Source: Acinetobacter variabilis
Lineage (GTDB): Bacteria > Pseudomonadota > Gammaproteobacteria > Pseudomonadales > Moraxellaceae
DNA: 64,000 bases
NCBI RefSeq assembly: GCF_000369625.1
Contig: NZ_KB850113.1
Coordinates: 1,688,077 to 1,752,076 of the forward strand
Direction: 5' to 3'
This document shows, piece by piece, positions 8,511 to 17,886 of this stretch. Both the position numbers and the translations under genes were made by a program. The notes beneath the pieces were generated by a model. It was not told the origin of the DNA and made no database searches. It saw only the letters and a program-made list of their open reading frames with translations. Each line of letters starts with the position of its first letter. Within the stretch, counting starts at the first letter, position 1.

Positions 8511-8957
8511 TATTAGAATCCAATACAGGATTAAGTCATAATTAAGAGAAACTATTGTTCTAAATCGTTTTGTAAATTGATATAACTGAGGTAATTGATC
8601 AAATATTTCAGCATGTTCACAATGAACTTCTTTAACAACTTCGATTAAAGCATTTTTAATATTCTTGTAAGCTGAATCAATTTTTGGATCTATTATTCCT
8701 AAATGCTTATTTACTAGCTTCGCATGCCAGACTAATCTCAAAATTAACTCAAAATCACATGTATCAAACTCGATAAAAAGTTTAGATATATCCTCATTAA
8801 AAAGTTTTAATTTTTCAGCTTCTTCTTTTAAAGAGTCAAAACGAATTTTTTGATGCAGAGCAACACTAGCCCCATTACCAATAATTAAATTGCCATTCTC
8901 ATAATCATCCTTAATTTCAGCCCATTCCTTAATTGGATATTCGAAGCTGTCCGCCAT
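8511..8957 (-). pseudogene. DUF4917 protein, N-terminal fragment (SIR2-like motif start)
   Basis: Start of the DUF4917 gene: ATG at 8957, 149 host codons up to the TA duplication. Present frame runs 12 codons into the IS5 element and stops at 8472. It carries NLIIGNGASVAL (residues 23-34) near the start and SLNYDLILYW (137-146) near the end, with helical acidic sequence between. GNGAS plus S/T-x-NYD is the pattern seen at the nucleotide-binding site of SIR2-like proteins, so an NAD-related role is inferred, not shown. The truncated product lacks the later HG motif and is presumably inactive. Confidence 0.85.
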
Positions 8958-9005
8958 AGTTTAGTCTCAAATTTTCTTATTAGTCAGATATTAAACAATT
9001 TCGGA

Positions 9006-9034
9006 TTGGAACCAAATTAATTTCCAAGTACAAT
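9006..9034 (+). promoter_or_regulatory. Sigma70 promoter for ahcY
   Basis: TTGGAA at 9006-9011 and TACAAT at 9029-9034 with a 17-bp spacer. Transcription would start about 9041, exactly at the 5' edge of the riboswitch fold. Confidence 0.7.
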
Positions 9035-9040
9035 ACCCCG

Positions 9041-9142
9041 CTAGTCGAGGGATGCTGCGACGTTTTACAGGTACGAAATGTAAAAGCGCCAGGCTCGACG
9101 ATCGGTCCAACTTTTTCTAGACAGACCAACAACGGCATCCGC
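9041..9142 (+). promoter_or_regulatory. SAH riboswitch upstream of ahcY
   Basis: The leader matches the S-adenosylhomocysteine riboswitch pattern. P1 pairs GTCGAG (9044-9049) with CTCGAC (9094-9099). The conserved GCTGCGAC follows the 5' strand, and GCCAGGCTC precedes the 3' strand closure. A P2 hairpin lies at 9061-9086. The pseudoknot pairs GGATGC (9050-9055) with GCATCC (9135-9140), inside the conserved AACGGC context. Known members of this class sit in front of ahcY genes and switch expression on when SAH builds up; the position here, 40 bases before the start codon, fits that. Confidence 0.92.
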
Positions 9143-9183
9143 GAACTGAATGATCAATTATTGTTTTTTATAAGGAGATCGTG

Positions 9184-10566
9184 ATGAACGCGGTTAATGC
9201 TTCATTTACAGATTATAAAGTTGCTGATATTTCCCTAGCTGACTACGGCCGTAAAGAAATCAAACTTGCAGAAGCTGAAATGCCTGCCCTAATGGGTCTG
9301 CGTAAGCGCTACTCAGCTGCTAAACCGCTTGCTGGTGCCAAAATCCTTGGCTGTATCCACATGACTATTCAAACTGCGGTTTTAATTGAAACTCTGGTTG
9401 AATTAGGCGCTGAAGTTCGCTGGACTTCTTGTAACATCTTCTCTACTCAAGATCACGCTGCTGCTGCAATCGCTGCTCGCGGTATTCCTGTATTTGCTTG
9501 GAAAGGCGAAACAGAAGAAGAATACATGTGGTGTCTTGAACAACAGATCAATGTGAACGGCAAACCTTGGGATGCCAACATGATTCTGGATGATGGTGGT
9601 GACTTAACTGCTGTTGTTCACGAAAAATATCCTGAACTGATTGCAAAAATCCACGGTATTACTGAAGAAACAACTACAGGTGTAGCACGTCTTCTGGAAA
9701 TGTGGAAAGACGGTTCTCTGAAAGTTCCTGCGATCAACGTCAACGATTCAGTAACCAAGTCTAAAAACGACAACAAATACGGTTGCCGTCACTCTCTAAA
9801 TGATGCGATCAAACGTGCAACTGACATGCTGCTTTCTGGCCGTCGTGCGTTAGTGATCGGCTATGGTGACGTAGGTAAAGGTTCTGCTCAGTCTCTTCGT
9901 CAAGAAGGTATGATCGTACGTGTATCTGAAATCGATCCAATCTGTGCGATGCAAGCATGCATGGACGGTTATGAAGTGGTTTCTCCGTACAAAAACGGTG
10001 TTCAAACTGGCAAGAAAGAAGATGTGAACGTTGATCTTCTTCAAAATACCGACCTGATCGTGACTACCACTGGTAACTACCACGTATGTGACGCTGCGAT
10101 GCTAGATACACTGAAAGCTGGCGCAGTGGTTTGTAACATCGGTCACTTCGACACTGAAATCGATACCAACTACTTACGTGGTTACAAATGGGTTGAAGTG
10201 AAGCCTCAAGTACACCAAGTATATCGTTCAGAAAATGAAAATGATTACCTGATCCTGCTTTCTGAAGGTCGTCTGGTGAACCTGGGTAATGCAACTGGTC
10301 ACCCATCACGTGTTATGGACGGTTCTTTTGCAAACCAGGTTCTAGGTCAAATGCACCTGTTCGCTGAGAAATTTGCGGATCTTCCAGAAGACCAAAAACA
10401 AGCAGCGATTCGTGTAGAACTACTTCCTAAGAAATTAGACGAAGAAGTTGCTGCTGCAATGGTTGCCGGTTTTGGTGGTGTTCTGACTCAATTGACTCCA
10501 GAACAAGCAGACTACCTAGGCGTACCTGTTGAAGGTCCATTCAAGTCTGATGCTTATAAATACTAA
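9184..10566 (+). CDS. ahcY: Adenosylhomocysteinase (SAH hydrolase)
   Basis: Cytoplasmic NAD-dependent enzyme that splits S-adenosylhomocysteine into homocysteine and adenosine and so relieves inhibition of methyltransferases. It has 460 residues. The NAD-binding motif [14 protein letters not shown] lies near residue 222, with the conserved [21 protein letters not shown] substrate region just before it and a DAYKY C-terminus. The strong site AAGGAG (9172-9177) favours the ATG at 9184; a GTG directly before it is also in frame. It is controlled by the SAH riboswitch and followed by metF, which uses the same homocysteine. Confidence 0.97.
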   Translation: MNAVNASFTDYKVADISLADYGRKEIKLAEAEMPALMGLRKRYSAAKPLAGAKILGCIHMTIQTAVLIETLVELGAEVRWTSCNIFSTQDHAAAAIAARGIPVFAWKGETEEEYMWCLEQQINVNGKPWDANMILDDGGDLTAVVHEKYPELIAKIHGITEETTTGVARLLEMWKDGSLKVPAINVNDSVTKSKNDNKYGCRHSLNDAIKRATDMLLSGRRALVIGYGDVGKGSAQSLRQEGMIVRVSEIDPICAMQACMDGYEVVSPYKNGVQTGKKEDVNVDLLQNTDLIVTTTGNYHVCDAAMLDTLKAGAVVCNIGHFDTEIDTNYLRGYKWVEVKPQVHQVYRSENENDYLILLSEGRLVNLGNATGHPSRVMDGSFANQVLGQMHLFAEKFADLPEDQKQAAIRVELLPKKLDEEVAAAMVAGFGGVLTQLTPEQADYLGVPVEGPFKSDAYKY

Positions 10567-10578
10567 TTTTTGATTTCC

Positions 10579-10710
10579 ACCTCACCCCGGCCCTCTCCTA
10601 TAAGGAGAGGGAGATTTCCATTGTGAAAATTGTTATAGGGTAAATCTTAAAGACTTTAACTATCACAATGGTAGTCCCTTCTCCCTCTGGGAGAAGGTTA
10701 GGATGAGGGT
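10579..10710. repeat. Folded inverted-repeat element between ahcY and metF
   Basis: Three inverted repeats are nested in about 130 bp: CCCTCTCCT/AGGAGAGGG (10591-10611) and CCTTCTCCC/GGGAGAAGG (10677-10697) as side hairpins, and CCATTGTGA/TCACAATGG (10618-10626 with 10663-10671) between them. The outer ends CCTCACCCC and GGATGAGGG are also roughly complementary. It looks like a REP- or MITE-type dispersed element. It could also attenuate or stabilise the ahcY-metF message. Confidence 0.75.
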
Positions 10711-10749
10711 AATCTATAAAATACAAGTATTTATAAAAAGGATTTGAAC

Positions 10750-11586
10750 ATGTCTAAACAGATTCCAATTTCTTTTGAGTTTTTCCCGACCAAAACCGAT
10801 GCGGGTGCAGAAAAACTTAAAACCGTACATCAAGAACTACAACTGCTGAACCCAGAATTCTTTTCTGTGACGTATGGCGCGGGTGGTTCAACACGCGAAC
10901 GTACTTTATCTACGATCAATGACTTTAATGGTAAAGGTACACCCGTTGCCCCTCACCTGTCTTGTATCGGCGATGATAAAGCGCGTATTGCTGAACTGCT
11001 TGATTTGTATAAGGCACAAGGAATTAACCGTATTGTCGCGCTGCGTGGTGACTTGCCATCTGGTCAGGTGGGCCTGGGTGAATTGCCTTATGCACAGGAT
11101 CTGGTTCGCTTTATCCGTGAACATTCAGGTGACCACTTCCATATTGAAGTTGCCGCTTATCCTGAAATGCATCCACAAGCAGACAGCTTTGATAAAGATA
11201 TTCAGCACTTTGTGGATAAGGTAAATGCAGGTGCCAATGCTGCATTAACGCAATTCTTCTTTAATCCGGATGCTTATTTCTACTTTGTAGAACGTATCCA
11301 GAAAGCTGGAATTGATATTCCAGTAGCGCCAGGTATCATGCCAATTACCAATGCCAGCAACCTGATTCGCTTCGCAGATGGTACAGGTGCTGAAATTCCA
11401 CGCTGGATTCGCAAGCAACTAGCAACTTATGGTGATGACACTGCAAGTATCAAAGCTTTTGGTCATGAAGTTGTGGTGAAATTCTGTGAACGCCTGATTG
11501 CTGGCGGTGCACCAAGCCTGCATTTCTACACCATGAATACCACTGATCCAACCCGTCAACTTGTTAAAGACCTCGGTCTTGCATAA
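10750..11586 (+). CDS. metF: Methylenetetrahydrofolate reductase
   Basis: Flavoenzyme that reduces 5,10-methylene-THF to 5-methyl-THF, the methyl donor for methionine synthesis. 278 residues, a normal bacterial length. Family motifs seen: ISFEFFPTKTDAG at the start, FFSVTYGAGGSTRERT, RIVALRGDLP, and NAALTQFFFNPDAYF. ATG at 10750 is preceded by AAGGA at the right distance; an upstream TTG at 10744 is not needed. It follows ahcY on the same strand, so homocysteine regeneration and its remethylation are linked in place. Confidence 0.96.
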   Translation: MSKQIPISFEFFPTKTDAGAEKLKTVHQELQLLNPEFFSVTYGAGGSTRERTLSTINDFNGKGTPVAPHLSCIGDDKARIAELLDLYKAQGINRIVALRGDLPSGQVGLGELPYAQDLVRFIREHSGDHFHIEVAAYPEMHPQADSFDKDIQHFVDKVNAGANAALTQFFFNPDAYFYFVERIQKAGIDIPVAPGIMPITNASNLIRFADGTGAEIPRWIRKQLATYGDDTASIKAFGHEVVVKFCERLIAGGAPSLHFYTMNTTDPTRQLVKDLGLA

Positions 11587-11617
11587 GTAAAATACCTGAT
11601 TTGAGAGTAAAACTTTA

Positions 11618-12328
11618 ATGCCACGTTTTTTTATTGAAGCTGATTTAGCAGTAGATACCACTGTAGAACTGACTGAAACAGTGTTTCATCATTGGGTTAA
11701 AGTTTTACGTGCTCAAGTCGGCGAAAAAGCCACCCTGTTCAATGGACAAGGTGGCGAATATGAAGTTGAACTGGTTGAAGTTTCCAAAAAGTCGGCTGCT
11801 GTACAGGTCAATAGTTATAACCCTACTGATCGCACACCAAAATTTAAAGCCTTGCTTGGCCAAGTCATGAGTAAAGGTGACCGCATGGATTATGCGATCC
11901 AGAAAGCGGTCGAACTGGGTGTATCTGAAATTCAGCTTTTAACCTCTGAACGCTGTGAGATGCGCCTGAAATATGACCGCGACCAGAAAAAACTGGATCA
12001 TTGGCAAGGTGTAGCCATTGCCGCTTGTGAACAGTGTGGAATGAACATTGTTCCTAAAATTTTAGCGCCAATGTCACTTGAAAAATGGCTGGAAACCGAT
12101 CTTCCTCATACCAAACTGGTGCTAGCGCCAAACAAAGAAGAAATTGATGTTCTGGCGAATGCCACGCTGGATATTGCCTTGCTGATTGGCCCTGAAGGCG
12201 GCTTGAGTGAAGCTGAAATCCTAGCGGCGAATACGCAAGGCTTTGTCAATTGGTGTATTGGTGAACGTGTCCTGCGTACCGAAACTGCTCCTGTCGTTGC
12301 TCTCTCAATTTTGAATTACACTATTTAA
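11618..12328 (+). CDS. rsmE: 16S rRNA (uracil-1498-N3)-methyltransferase RsmE
   Basis: SPOUT-class methyltransferase that modifies U1498 in the small ribosomal subunit, using SAM. 236 residues with an N-terminal PUA-like domain (MPRFFIEADL...FHHWVKVLRAQVG) and a C-terminal knot domain with the signature LLIGPEGGLSEAE followed by GERVLRTETAPVVALSIL. It is 31 bp behind metF on the same strand and probably cotranscribed, which adds a SAM-using enzyme to the SAH-recycling genes. Confidence 0.95.
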   Translation: MPRFFIEADLAVDTTVELTETVFHHWVKVLRAQVGEKATLFNGQGGEYEVELVEVSKKSAAVQVNSYNPTDRTPKFKALLGQVMSKGDRMDYAIQKAVELGVSEIQLLTSERCEMRLKYDRDQKKLDHWQGVAIAACEQCGMNIVPKILAPMSLEKWLETDLPHTKLVLAPNKEEIDVLANATLDIALLIGPEGGLSEAEILAANTQGFVNWCIGERVLRTETAPVVALSILNYTI

Positions 12329-12505
12329 GCGGTCAAAATTGTAAAATTTAGTTATTAATTTTATTGATTTTTATTTATAAGCACTCTACTCTTGAGTCAA
12401 TAATAATGAAACACATATTGATTGATTTAAGAATCATTCAGGCTTGAATAAAAATTAAAATCTAGGATAAAAACCGTTCAGGACGAATACAAGGCACTTA
12501 ATTAT

Positions 12506-15382
12506 ATGATTGATAATCAAGAGGCTTATATCAAAGAGCACTTGCATCGTGCTCAGATTGCGAACACGCTTCGACATAGCCGATATTTTCTGTTAAGTAT
12601 CATGATTATTTGCCTCTATATTTTCTGTGTTTATCACATTCAATATAGCTCATCGAATAGTTATTTTAATCTCTGGTTTATCCTGACTGAAATTACCGTC
12701 AGTATGTGCTGGCTCATCAATACCCTGTATTTTAAGCCTGAACAATATCAACTGAAAAATGCACATTACTGGTTACAGATCCAGAGCCTTGCGGTAGGTT
12801 GCTGTATCGCTTCCGGTATTTCCCTGATCTATTATTACTTGCCGCAGGCCAATATTAATTTTGATGAAATAGAAGCACTAACCCTTTCGGCTTTGCTATT
12901 AATCGTGACTCAAGCCTTCGGTCTGACTTATTTAACCCAGAAGCTCAGTTACTTTTCACTGGTATTTTTACCTTCATTAGTACCCTTTTTACTCTTTCAG
13001 TTTTTTCATATTTCTGGTGCCAATCCGGTCTTTGGTCTAGCTCTAAATTTTGCAGTTATTGTGATCCTGCTCTGTGCCAATAGTACCTATCGTATTCACA
13101 CACGTACTTCCCGCCTTTATGCAGAAAATGAATTGCTGGTGAATAATGCCGAACAACAGGTCGCCTGGACGAATGAACTGTGCAAACAGCTACAAACGGA
13201 AGTCAATAAATCAAAAGATATCGAACTGGAGCTACAACTCAGCAATCAACTACTAGAGCAGAAAGTTCGTGAACGTACTTATGATATTGAACAGATTAAT
13301 ATTGATCTGAAAAACCAGCAGCAAAACCTTGAACTGACTCATGAAATCGCCGGTATCCGTCCATGGGACTGGAATATCAAAGACCGCAGTATTTTGCTGA
13401 CCAATCATAAAGATGAGAAGGTACAACGGAAATCCAGTGAGCATCATTTGCAGTTACAACATATGATTCATCCCGATGATCTGGCTGCATTCAAAAGCAA
13501 TATGAAACAGCATCTGCGTGGGAAAACTGAGCGCTATGAAGTAACTTACCGGATTCAGCAAGCGCCGGGAGTCTGGAGCTGGGTACATGATGTAGGCCGG
13601 GTGATCAGTCGCGATCCCGAAACTCACCGTCCTTTACGCATGGTTGGAATTTTACGAGATATTCAACAGGAACGTAGTTCTCAAGAACGCTTGAAACTGG
13701 CAGCAAGTGTAATTGAGCAGGCGGCTGAAGGAATCTTCATTTTAAATGATGAATTACGTTATATCGAAGTGAATCCTTATTTCGAGAATTTGTCCGGTTT
13801 TGAACGTAATGACATCTTGGGTAAATATCTGTTTGATATCACTGCAAGCCATAAGTCACAGCAACGCAGCATTCATTCTAATATCATCAAGCAAGTCGTG
13901 AAAATCGGTTCCTTTGATGGCGAACTGAGTGAAAAATTCCTATCTGGCAAAGAGATGCCACTCTGGTTACATATCAATGCAATTACCGATGATGAAGGCC
14001 GTATCACTCACTATATCGGCATTGTCTCTGATCTGACTGAGCGTAAATTACAGGAACAGCGCCTGTCTTATCTGGAAAATTACGACACACTGACTGATTT
14101 ACCGAACCGTTTTTACTATAACTACCAGCTGCATCAGTATCTGATGACGCAAAAAGATTCCATCAAGAAAATGGCGGTGATTCGACTCAATATCGATCGT
14201 TTCCGTCCATTGAATGAATACTTGTCTAATAATGGTGGTGATGAGCTGTTGCGTCAGGTGGCACAGCGCTTACGTCTGACCAATGCTGAAGCCCTGTTTG
14301 TAGCCCATCTAAATGGTGATGACTTTGCGATTTTGTATGAAATCTCGCATATTCGCCCGTCTGTACAGGAACATTGTCAACGAATTGCTGAAGCTTTCCA
14401 AGCTCCTTTCCATATTTTTGGCCAAGATTATGTGATTACCCTGTCGATGGGTGTGGCTTTCTATCCGGACCATGGCCGTCAGCTAGATTATTTGAATAAC
14501 TGTGTTGAACAGGCGCTGAGTGAAGCCAAAAATCTTGGTGGGAATACTATCCATTTCTACTCTAATGAAAATACGGCTTTGCTAGAGCAAGGAATTTTCA
14601 TTGAACGTGATCTGCGTAAAGCTATTCAGAATGGCGAACTAGTAGTCTACTATCAGCCGAAAATTAATTTCAATGACCAGCATATTTATGGCTTTGAAGC
14701 TTTAGTACGCTGGAAACATCCAGAGAAAGGTATTATTCCACCTGGTCTGTTTGTTCCTTTAGCGGAACAGACCAGCCTGATTTCCGAGATCGGCCGTTTG
14801 GTGATTCAGCAAACTGCCAGACAGATTCGTGAATGGAATGATCTTGGCTTTCATAATATCTGTGTCTCTGTGAATATCGTGGCGCAGCAACTGCGTCGTG
14901 GTCAGTTACTCGATGATCTGGATCAGGCCATTAGCGAAAACCAGATTTCTGGCACTAGTCTGGAACTAGAAATTACTGAATCTTCACTGATTGAAAACTC
15001 TGAATCTGTCAAAAATCTGCTGAACCAGATCAAGCAGCGCCAGATTAATATCTCGCTGGATGATTTTGGAACCGGTTATTCTTCTTTATCCTATCTTGCC
15101 GATTTTCCTATTGATATTCTCAAAATTGACCGCAGTTTTGTCTCTAAAATTGGGGAACATAAACAGGAAGCAATTGTCAGCGCCATGGTCGCGATGGGCA
15201 AAGCCATGGGCATGACTGTCGTCGCTGAAGGTATTGAAACTGAAGAACAGCTGCAATATCTACGTGATTTAGATTGTGATATTGCCCAAGGCTACTTCTT
15301 CTCCAAGCCATTGCCTGAACTGGAAGCAACTGCGTATTTAGAACAGAATCGCGTCGCTGAAACTTATATATATCAAGTCTAA
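12506..15382 (+). CDS. Membrane PAS-PAS-GGDEF-EAL protein, probable c-di-GMP phosphodiesterase
   Basis: 958 residues. Several hydrophobic segments (about residues 28-195) anchor it in the inner membrane. A coiled stretch (about 205-265) follows, then two PAS domains (about 280-390 and 395-510), a GGDEF-fold domain (about 520-685) and an EAL domain (about 695-945). The cyclase signature is degenerate, NGDDF instead of GGDEF, so synthesis of c-di-GMP is unlikely. The EAL part keeps EALVRW, SVNIVAQQL, ELEITES, DDFGTGYSS, KIDRSF and AEGIET, so hydrolysis is expected. The GGDEF part may act as a GTP sensor. The gene stands alone. Confidence 0.92.
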   Translation: MIDNQEAYIKEHLHRAQIANTLRHSRYFLLSIMIICLYIFCVYHIQYSSSNSYFNLWFILTEITVSMCWLINTLYFKPEQYQLKNAHYWLQIQSLAVGCCIASGISLIYYYLPQANINFDEIEALTLSALLLIVTQAFGLTYLTQKLSYFSLVFLPSLVPFLLFQFFHISGANPVFGLALNFAVIVILLCANSTYRIHTRTSRLYAENELLVNNAEQQVAWTNELCKQLQTEVNKSKDIELELQLSNQLLEQKVRERTYDIEQINIDLKNQQQNLELTHEIAGIRPWDWNIKDRSILLTNHKDEKVQRKSSEHHLQLQHMIHPDDLAAFKSNMKQHLRGKTERYEVTYRIQQAPGVWSWVHDVGRVISRDPETHRPLRMVGILRDIQQERSSQERLKLAASVIEQAAEGIFILNDELRYIEVNPYFENLSGFERNDILGKYLFDITASHKSQQRSIHSNIIKQVVKIGSFDGELSEKFLSGKEMPLWLHINAITDDEGRITHYIGIVSDLTERKLQEQRLSYLENYDTLTDLPNRFYYNYQLHQYLMTQKDSIKKMAVIRLNIDRFRPLNEYLSNNGGDELLRQVAQRLRLTNAEALFVAHLNGDDFAILYEISHIRPSVQEHCQRIAEAFQAPFHIFGQDYVITLSMGVAFYPDHGRQLDYLNNCVEQALSEAKNLGGNTIHFYSNENTALLEQGIFIERDLRKAIQNGELVVYYQPKINFNDQHIYGFEALVRWKHPEKGIIPPGLFVPLAEQTSLISEIGRLVIQQTARQIREWNDLGFHNICVSVNIVAQQLRRGQLLDDLDQAISENQISGTSLELEITESSLIENSESVKNLLNQIKQRQINISLDDFGTGYSSLSYLADFPIDILKIDRSFVSKIGEHKQEAIVSAMVAMGKAMGMTVVAEGIETEEQLQYLRDLDCDIAQGYFFSKPLPELEATAYLEQNRVAETYIYQV

Positions 15383-15523
15383 GTCTATATCTACCTCGAA
15401 TAATATTGTCGCAAAAATGGTCGACTTTGACTGGGCTAAGTGCTTAACAAATGTTATATTCAGAGCCATAAATGCAATTTTTTACCCGCTTTCTGGGTAA
15501 TCTTTACAACGATAGAGATACAG

Positions 15524-17803
15524 ATGGACGAACAATCTTTAAAGCAGCAGGCTCTTTACTATCACGAATTCCCTACTCCAGGAAAAATCAGCGTTACACC
15601 AAGCAAACAATTGGTCAACCAACGTGACTTAGCCCTTGCTTACTCGCCTGGCGTTGCCGCACCATGTCTTGAGATTGAACGCGATCCTTCAACAGCTGCA
15701 CTTTATACCGCACGCGGTAACCTGGTTGCAGTGGTCAGTAACGGTACAGCAGTTCTTGGTTTGGGTAATATTGGCCCACTGGCGTCTAAACCAGTCATGG
15801 AAGGTAAAGGCGTACTGTTCAAAAAATTTGCGGGTGTTGATGTATTCGATATCGAAATTGCTGAAAATGATCCAGACAAGATTGTTGATATTGTCGCTTC
15901 TCTAGAGCCCACTTTTGGCGGGATCAACCTGGAAGACATTAAGGCTCCAGAATGTTTCTATATTGAACAGAAACTTCGTGAACGCATGAAAATTCCTGTG
16001 TTCCACGATGACCAGCATGGTACTTCAATCATTGTAGGTTCTGCTCTTCTGAATGCATTGCAATTAAATGGCAAAAAAATTGATGAAATCAAGATCATTG
16101 CTTCAGGTGCCGGCGCTGCTGCCCTGTCTTGCTTGAACTTGCTTTGTGCCCTTGGCGCGAAAAAAGAAAATATCATCGTTGCTGACTCACGTGGTCTATT
16201 AACAACTAAACGTGAAGGTCTGGACGAATCTAAAAAAGCATATGTACAAGACATTGATGCCTCTCAGATCGGTGACGTGATTGCAGGTGCAGATATGTTC
16301 TTGGGTCTTTCTGCAGCCGGTATTCTCACCAAAGAAATGGTGAAACTGATGGCCAAAGATCCAATTATCTTTGCCTTGGCGAACCCGGATCCAGAAATTC
16401 TGCCTGAACATGCACACGAAATTCGTGATGACGTCATCATGGCGACTGGCCGTTCTGACTATCCGAACCAGGTAAACAATGCACTGTGCTTCCCTTACAT
16501 CTTCCGCGGTGCATTAGACGTTGGTGCCACCACCATTAATGAAGAAATGAAAATTGCCTGCGTACACGCGATTGCACGTATGGCACACGTAGAAGCAGAT
16601 GCTGCATCTTATGGCGAAAAATCAGCTTCTTTCGGCCGTGATTACCTGATTCCTGGTCCACTGGATCAACGCCTGATTCTGGAAATTGCGCCTGCAGTTG
16701 CTCAAGCTGCAATGGATTCTGGCGTGGCAACTCGTCCAATTCAGGATTTCTCGGCATATCGTCAACGTCTGTCTGAGTTTGTTTACAACTCAGCCTTCAT
16801 GATGAAACCAATCTTTGCACAAGCTAAAACAGATCCTAAACGTATCGCTTATGCAGAAGGTGAAGACCTGCGTGTACTTCGTGCTGCACAAATTGCAGTG
16901 GATGAAGGCTTGGCAAAACCGATTCTGGTAGGTCGTCCAGCAGTCATCGAAGCCAATATCAAGAAATTGGGCTTACGTCTTGAAGATGGTGTCAACATCA
17001 CCATCGTGGATCAGGAAAAGAACCCAGATTACGAAAAATTTGCAGACGACTATTACAACCTGATGCAACGCAAAGGTGTAACGCCTGAATATGCACACCG
17101 TGAAGCGCGTCGCCGTTCTACCCTGATCGCTGCGATGCTGGTTCGTCATGGCATGGCGGACGGTATGTTATGTGGTACTTACTCAAGCTATGACATCCAT
17201 CTGGACTTTGTCAGCAATGTCATCGGCAAACAGGATGGCCATAATACCTTCTTCACCTTAAACGCATTAATGCTTGAAGAGCGCAACCTGTTTATCGCGG
17301 ATACCTACATCAACCGTAATCCAACGGCTGAACAGCTTGCTGAGATGACGATTCTGGCTGCTGAAGAAGTACGTCGTTTCGGTATTACTCCACGTGTTGC
17401 CCTACTTTCTCACTCTAGCTTCGGTTCAGACCAGCACGATGCCAGCGCACAAAAAATGCGCCGTGTATATGAAATCCTTTCTGAAACTGCACCTGAGCTT
17501 GAAGTTGAAGGTGAAATGCATGGTGATGCAGCACTGGACGAAAATATCCGTCAGTTTGCATTCCCGAACTCTCGTTTCAAAGGTTCTGCAAACTTGCTGA
17601 TCATGCCAAATCTGGATGCAGCCAATATTTCGTTTAACCTGTTAAAAGCAACTTCAGGTAATAACGTGACCATTGGTCCTATCCTGCTTGGTGCTGCGAA
17701 ACCTGTTCATATCCTGACACCAACTGCAACGACTCGTCGCGTAGTGAATATGACAGCGTTAACTGTTGCTGAAATTCAGGAAGCAGAAAAAAACGCGCTT
17801 TAA
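15524..17803 (+). CDS. maeB: NADP-dependent malic enzyme, MaeB type
   Basis: Converts malate to pyruvate and CO2 with NADP; supplies NADPH and pyruvate when cells grow on C4 or C2 compounds. 759 residues with an N-terminal malic enzyme part (about 1-430; motifs [37 protein letters not shown]) and a C-terminal phosphotransacetylase-like domain (about 430-759), the usual two-part MaeB. Start chosen at 15524 ([17 protein letters not shown]) because the 28 codons before it do not fit the family. With aceA elsewhere in the window it fits acetate and organic-acid metabolism. Confidence 0.96.
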   Translation: MDEQSLKQQALYYHEFPTPGKISVTPSKQLVNQRDLALAYSPGVAAPCLEIERDPSTAALYTARGNLVAVVSNGTAVLGLGNIGPLASKPVMEGKGVLFKKFAGVDVFDIEIAENDPDKIVDIVASLEPTFGGINLEDIKAPECFYIEQKLRERMKIPVFHDDQHGTSIIVGSALLNALQLNGKKIDEIKIIASGAGAAALSCLNLLCALGAKKENIIVADSRGLLTTKREGLDESKKAYVQDIDASQIGDVIAGADMFLGLSAAGILTKEMVKLMAKDPIIFALANPDPEILPEHAHEIRDDVIMATGRSDYPNQVNNALCFPYIFRGALDVGATTINEEMKIACVHAIARMAHVEADAASYGEKSASFGRDYLIPGPLDQRLILEIAPAVAQAAMDSGVATRPIQDFSAYRQRLSEFVYNSAFMMKPIFAQAKTDPKRIAYAEGEDLRVLRAAQIAVDEGLAKPILVGRPAVIEANIKKLGLRLEDGVNITIVDQEKNPDYEKFADDYYNLMQRKGVTPEYAHREARRRSTLIAAMLVRHGMADGMLCGTYSSYDIHLDFVSNVIGKQDGHNTFFTLNALMLEERNLFIADTYINRNPTAEQLAEMTILAAEEVRRFGITPRVALLSHSSFGSDQHDASAQKMRRVYEILSETAPELEVEGEMHGDAALDENIRQFAFPNSRFKGSANLLIMPNLDAANISFNLLKATSGNNVTIGPILLGAAKPVHILTPTATTRRVVNMTALTVAEIQEAEKNAL

Positions 17804-17838
17804 GGAATGTACGCATCAGCGTAACTTCTTGACTTGAG

Positions 17839-17885
17839 AAAACCTCTATTCTGTAGCATGATGCTTGTAAGAATAGAGGTTTTTT
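17839..17885 (+). terminator. Terminator of maeB that overlaps the cca leader
   Basis: A 13-base stem AAAACCTCTATTC (17839-17851) / GAATAGAGGTTTT (17871-17883), with a small inner GCATGATGC palindrome in the loop, ends in a T-run at 17880-17885. The cca ATG begins two bases later. The right arm contains AGAGG, the only evident cca ribosome binding site. Confidence 0.8.
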
Positions 17886-17886
17886 C

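Noticed and set aside
10874..11224. 116-residue ORF inside metF in another frame
   Set aside because: It is a shadow frame over a clear MetF sequence and has no family features.
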